Assembly (NCBI GenBank): GCA_905178155.1
Contig: CAJINV010000021.1
Span: forward strand, 1 to 41,315
Source: Amoebophrya sp. A120
Taxonomy: Eukaryota > Sar > Dinophyceae > Syndiniales > Amoebophryaceae
Reading direction: 5' to 3'
Length of the DNA: 41,315 nt
Shown here: one piece after another, positions 38,835 through 41,315 of the stretch
How positions within the stretch are numbered: position 1 is the stretch's first letter
Layout of the letters: each line of letters begins with the position of its first letter
Translations under genes and position numbers: made by a program
The notes under the pieces: model-generated
The model's database searches: none
Seen by the model: the letters and a program-made list of their open reading frames with translations, nothing else
Told to the model about the DNA's origin: nothing

Positions 38835-40905
38835 GTCCAGATCACCCGGGCCACTGGGAAAATGAGAAAAGATGAAAAATTGCGCAAAAGCGCAATCCCT
38901 CCGCAGGCTTCAAAACTGCCAGTCAGATGCGGGCGGTAAAAATGTCCAGGTCGCCCGGGCCACTGGGAAAATGAGAAAAGATGAAAAATTGCGCAAAAGC
39001 GCAATCCCTCCGCAGGCTTCAAAACTGCCAGTCAGATGCGGGCGGTAAAAATGTCCAGGTCGCCCGGGCCACTGGGAAAATGAGAAAAGATGAAAAATTG
39101 CGCAAAAGCGCAATCCCTCCGCAGGCTTCAAAACTGCCAGTCAGATGCGGGCGGTAAAAATGTCCAGGTCGCCCGGGCCACTGGGAAAATGAGAAAAGAT
39201 GAAAAATTGCGCAAAAGCGCAATCCCTCCGCAGGCTTCAAAACTGCCAGTCAGATGCGGGCGGTAAAAATGTCCAGGTCGCCCGGGCCACTGGGAAAATG
39301 AGAAAAGATGAAAAATTGCGCAAAAGCGCAATCCCTCCGCAGGCTTCAAAACTGCCAGTCAGATGCGGGCGGTAAAAATGTCCAGGTCGCCCGGGCCACT
39401 GGGAAAATGAGAAAAGATGAAAAATTGCGCAAAAGCGCAATCCCTCCGCAGGCTTCAAAACTGCCAGTCAGATGCGGGCGGTAAAAATGTCCAGGTCGCC
39501 CGGGCCACTGGGAAAATGAGAAAAGATGAAAAATTGCGCAAAAGCGCAATCCCTCCGCAGGCTTCAAAACTGCCAGTCAGATGCGGGCGGTAAAAATGTC
39601 CAGGTCGCCCGGGCCACTGGGAAAATGAGAAAAGATGAAAAATTGCGCAAAAGCGCAATCCCTCCGCAGGCTTCAAAACTGCCAGTCAGATGCGGGCGGT
39701 AAAAATGTCCAGGTCGCCCGGGCCACTGGGAAAATGAGAAAAGATGAAAAATTGCGCAAAAGCGCAATCCCTCCGCAGGCTTCAAAACTGCCAGTCAGAT
39801 GCGGGCGGTAAAAATGTCCAGGTCGCCCGGGCCACTGGGAAAATGAGAAAAGATGAAAAATTGCGCAAAAGCGCAATCCCTCCGCAGGCTTCAAAACTGC
39901 CAGTCAGATGCGGGCGGTAAAAATGTCCAGGTCGCCCGGGCCACTGGGAAAATGAGAAAAGATGAAAAATTGCGCAAAAGCGCAATCCCTCCGCAGGCTT
40001 CAAAACTGCCAGTCAGATGCGGGCGGTAAAAATGTCCAGGTCGCCCGGGCCACTGGGAAAATGAGAAAAGATGAAAAATTGCGCAAAAGCGCAATCCCTC
40101 CGCAGGCTTCAAAACTGCCAGTCAGATGCGGGCGGTAAAAATGTCCAGGTCGCCCGGGCCACTGGGAAAATGAGAAAAGATGAAAAATTGCGCAAAAGCG
40201 CAATCCCTCCGCAGGCTTCAAAACTGCCAGTCAGATGCGGGCGGTAAAAATGTCCAGGTCGCCCGGGCCACTGGGAAAATGAGAAAAGATGAAAAATTGC
40301 GCAAAAGCGCAATCCCTCCGCAGGCTTCAAAACTGCCAGTCAGATGCGGGCGGTAAAAATGTCCAGGTCGCCCGGGCCACTGGGAAAATGAGAAAAGATG
40401 AAAAATTGCGCAAAAGCGCAATCCCTCCGCAGGCTTCAAAACTGCCAGTCAGATGCGGGCGGTAAAAATGTCCAGGTCGCCCGGGCCACTGGGAAAATGA
40501 GAAAAGATGAAAAATTGCGCAAAAGCGCAATCCCTCCGCAGGCTTCAAAACTGCCAGTCAGATGCGGGCGGTAAAAATGTCCAGGTCGCCCGGGCCACTG
40601 GGAAAATGAGAAAAGATGAAAAATTGCGCAAAAGCGCAATCCCTCCGCAGGCTTCAAAACTGCCAGTCAGATGCGGGCGGTAAAAATGTCCAGGTCGCCC
40701 GGGCCACTGGGAAAATGAGAAAAGATGAAAAATTGCGCAAAAGCGCAATCCCTCCGCAGGCTTCAAAACTGCCAGTCAGATGCGGGCGGTAAAAATGTCC
40801 AGGTCGCCCGGGCCACTTGGAAAATGAAAAAAGATAAAAAATTGCGCAAAAGCGCAATCCCTCCGCAGGCTTCAAAACTGCCAGTCAGATGCGGGCGGTG
40901 AAAAT
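38835..40905. repeat. 109-bp satellite, 19 tandem monomers
   Basis: Monomers beginning GTCCAGGTCGCCCGGGCCAC recur every 109 bp from 38835 to 40797. Internal copies look identical. The first differs (GTCCAGATCACCC) and the last has several changes, while a diverged partial copy follows at 40906. Each monomer contains the perfect hairpin TTGCGCAAAAGCGCAA. Because 109 is not a multiple of 3, a 73-residue minus-strand frame begins in most internal monomers and crosses into the next one in another frame; these are not taken as genes. Confidence 0.95.
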
Positions 40906-41190
40906 GTCCAGAGCCCTTCGGCCACCTAGAAACTTGAAAAAAAAGGTGAAGTGGGCGAAAGTCGAGAACCCTCAGCAGGCTTACAAACTGGCCACCAAGG
41001 GCGGTCCGGCGGGCGCGTGGTCGCGCCATACCGTCGGGATTGTGAAAAAAAAAACGCACTAGAAGCGGGCGGAGGGATGTCACAAAATCCCCGTTTGCCC
41101 TGGTTTGTGGGCACAAATCCTGCACCTCCGCCGCGTCTGAAATGCCCGATTTTGGTGGCCCGGAAGGGACCGCGGAGATTCGGCGTTCCG
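40906..41190. other. Satellite edge and GC-rich flank
   Basis: A diverged partial monomer (GTCCAGAGCCC...) is followed by GC-richer DNA with short overlapping frames and an A-run at 41045. No gene was recognised. Confidence 0.35.
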
Positions 41191-41191
41191 G

Positions 41192-41315
41192 ATACCTTCT
41201 TGGCCAGGAGGCCAGTTTGTCATGCAGGGGGCTAGAAAGGATGCCTCCTTGCGAAGGTGGATGGCCACATACCTTCTTGGCCAGGAGGCCAGTTTGTCAT
41301 GCAGGGGGCTAGAAA
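41192..41315. repeat. 77-bp direct repeat running off the window
   Basis: A 47-bp block starting ATACCTTCTTGGCCAGGAGG and ending in a TAGAAA lies at 41192-41238 and again at 41269-41315, a 77-bp period. It contains TTGGCCAGGAGGCCAG, a short inverted repeat, and the word TTTGTCATGC that is common inside the introners. The array probably continues beyond the window. Confidence 0.75.

Noticed and set aside
38910-40875. Eighteen near-identical 73-residue minus-strand frames
   Set aside because: They arise from the 109-bp satellite, overlap each other in rotating frames, and cross monomer borders in different frames.
1-41315. tRNA, rRNA or spliced-leader RNA genes, hammerhead ribozymes
   Set aside because: No cloverleaf, rRNA core or dinoflagellate spliced-leader sequence was seen on reading. 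A CTGATGAG word near 18587 lacks the other hammerhead core elements.

Overview
The window looks like nuclear DNA of a protist, most likely an alveolate of the dinoflagellate lineage (Amoebophrya-like Syndiniales is my best guess). The main reason is its introns. Many coding regions are interrupted by 150-340 bp inserts with terminal inverted repeats (TIRs) and 2-6 bp direct repeats. Their ends are not GT-AG, and removing the insert plus one direct-repeat copy restores the reading frame exactly. Such introner elements are known from Amoebophrya genomes; other introner-bearing protists cannot be excluded without a search. Ordinary GT-AG introns occur too, often with an extended GTAAGTAG donor. 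Every gene I can support is on the + strand, as in unidirectional dinoflagellate gene clusters.

Layout: 1-760 is a GC-rich, repeat-like segment. 1342-4756 is a gene for a Tudor-like plus HExxH metalloprotease-like protein, split by at least seven introns, six of them clear introners. 5890-7923 encodes a membrane protein. About 8690-9840 is a second GC-rich island without a convincing gene. 10099-17910 is a long, disordered, S/T-P-rich protein gene with several introns. One of these introns (13006-15058) holds a near-identical inverted copy of 1.64 kb of the first gene and an assembly gap (N at 14954). 18814-19843 encodes a small secreted helical protein. 20733-22409 encodes a single-pass membrane protein. 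23755 to about 27484 encodes a signal-peptide protein with two fucolectin/discoidin-like domains and a likely C-terminal membrane anchor. 28326-32564 encodes a protein with an alpha/beta-hydrolase-like domain lacking the nucleophile serine, followed by a long Ala-rich coiled coil and 14-residue repeats. 34268-36797 is a secretory gene broken by a 1.6 kb insert between perfect 37-bp direct repeats; the insert carries an array of hairpins and a third GC-rich island. 37345-37879 is an acidic/basic C-terminal exon. 38388-38438 is a GC palindrome, 38835-40905 is a 19-copy 109-bp satellite, and the window ends in a 77-bp tandem repeat.

No shared pathway can be stated. Several neighbours (18814, 20733, 23755, 28482 and 34268) have N-terminal hydrophobic segments and look like secretory-pathway, surface or exported proteins. 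The most unusual content is the introner population, the inverted gene-1 segment inside a gene-2 introner (genuine rearrangement or TIR-driven misassembly), and the 37-bp-flanked hairpin-array insert.
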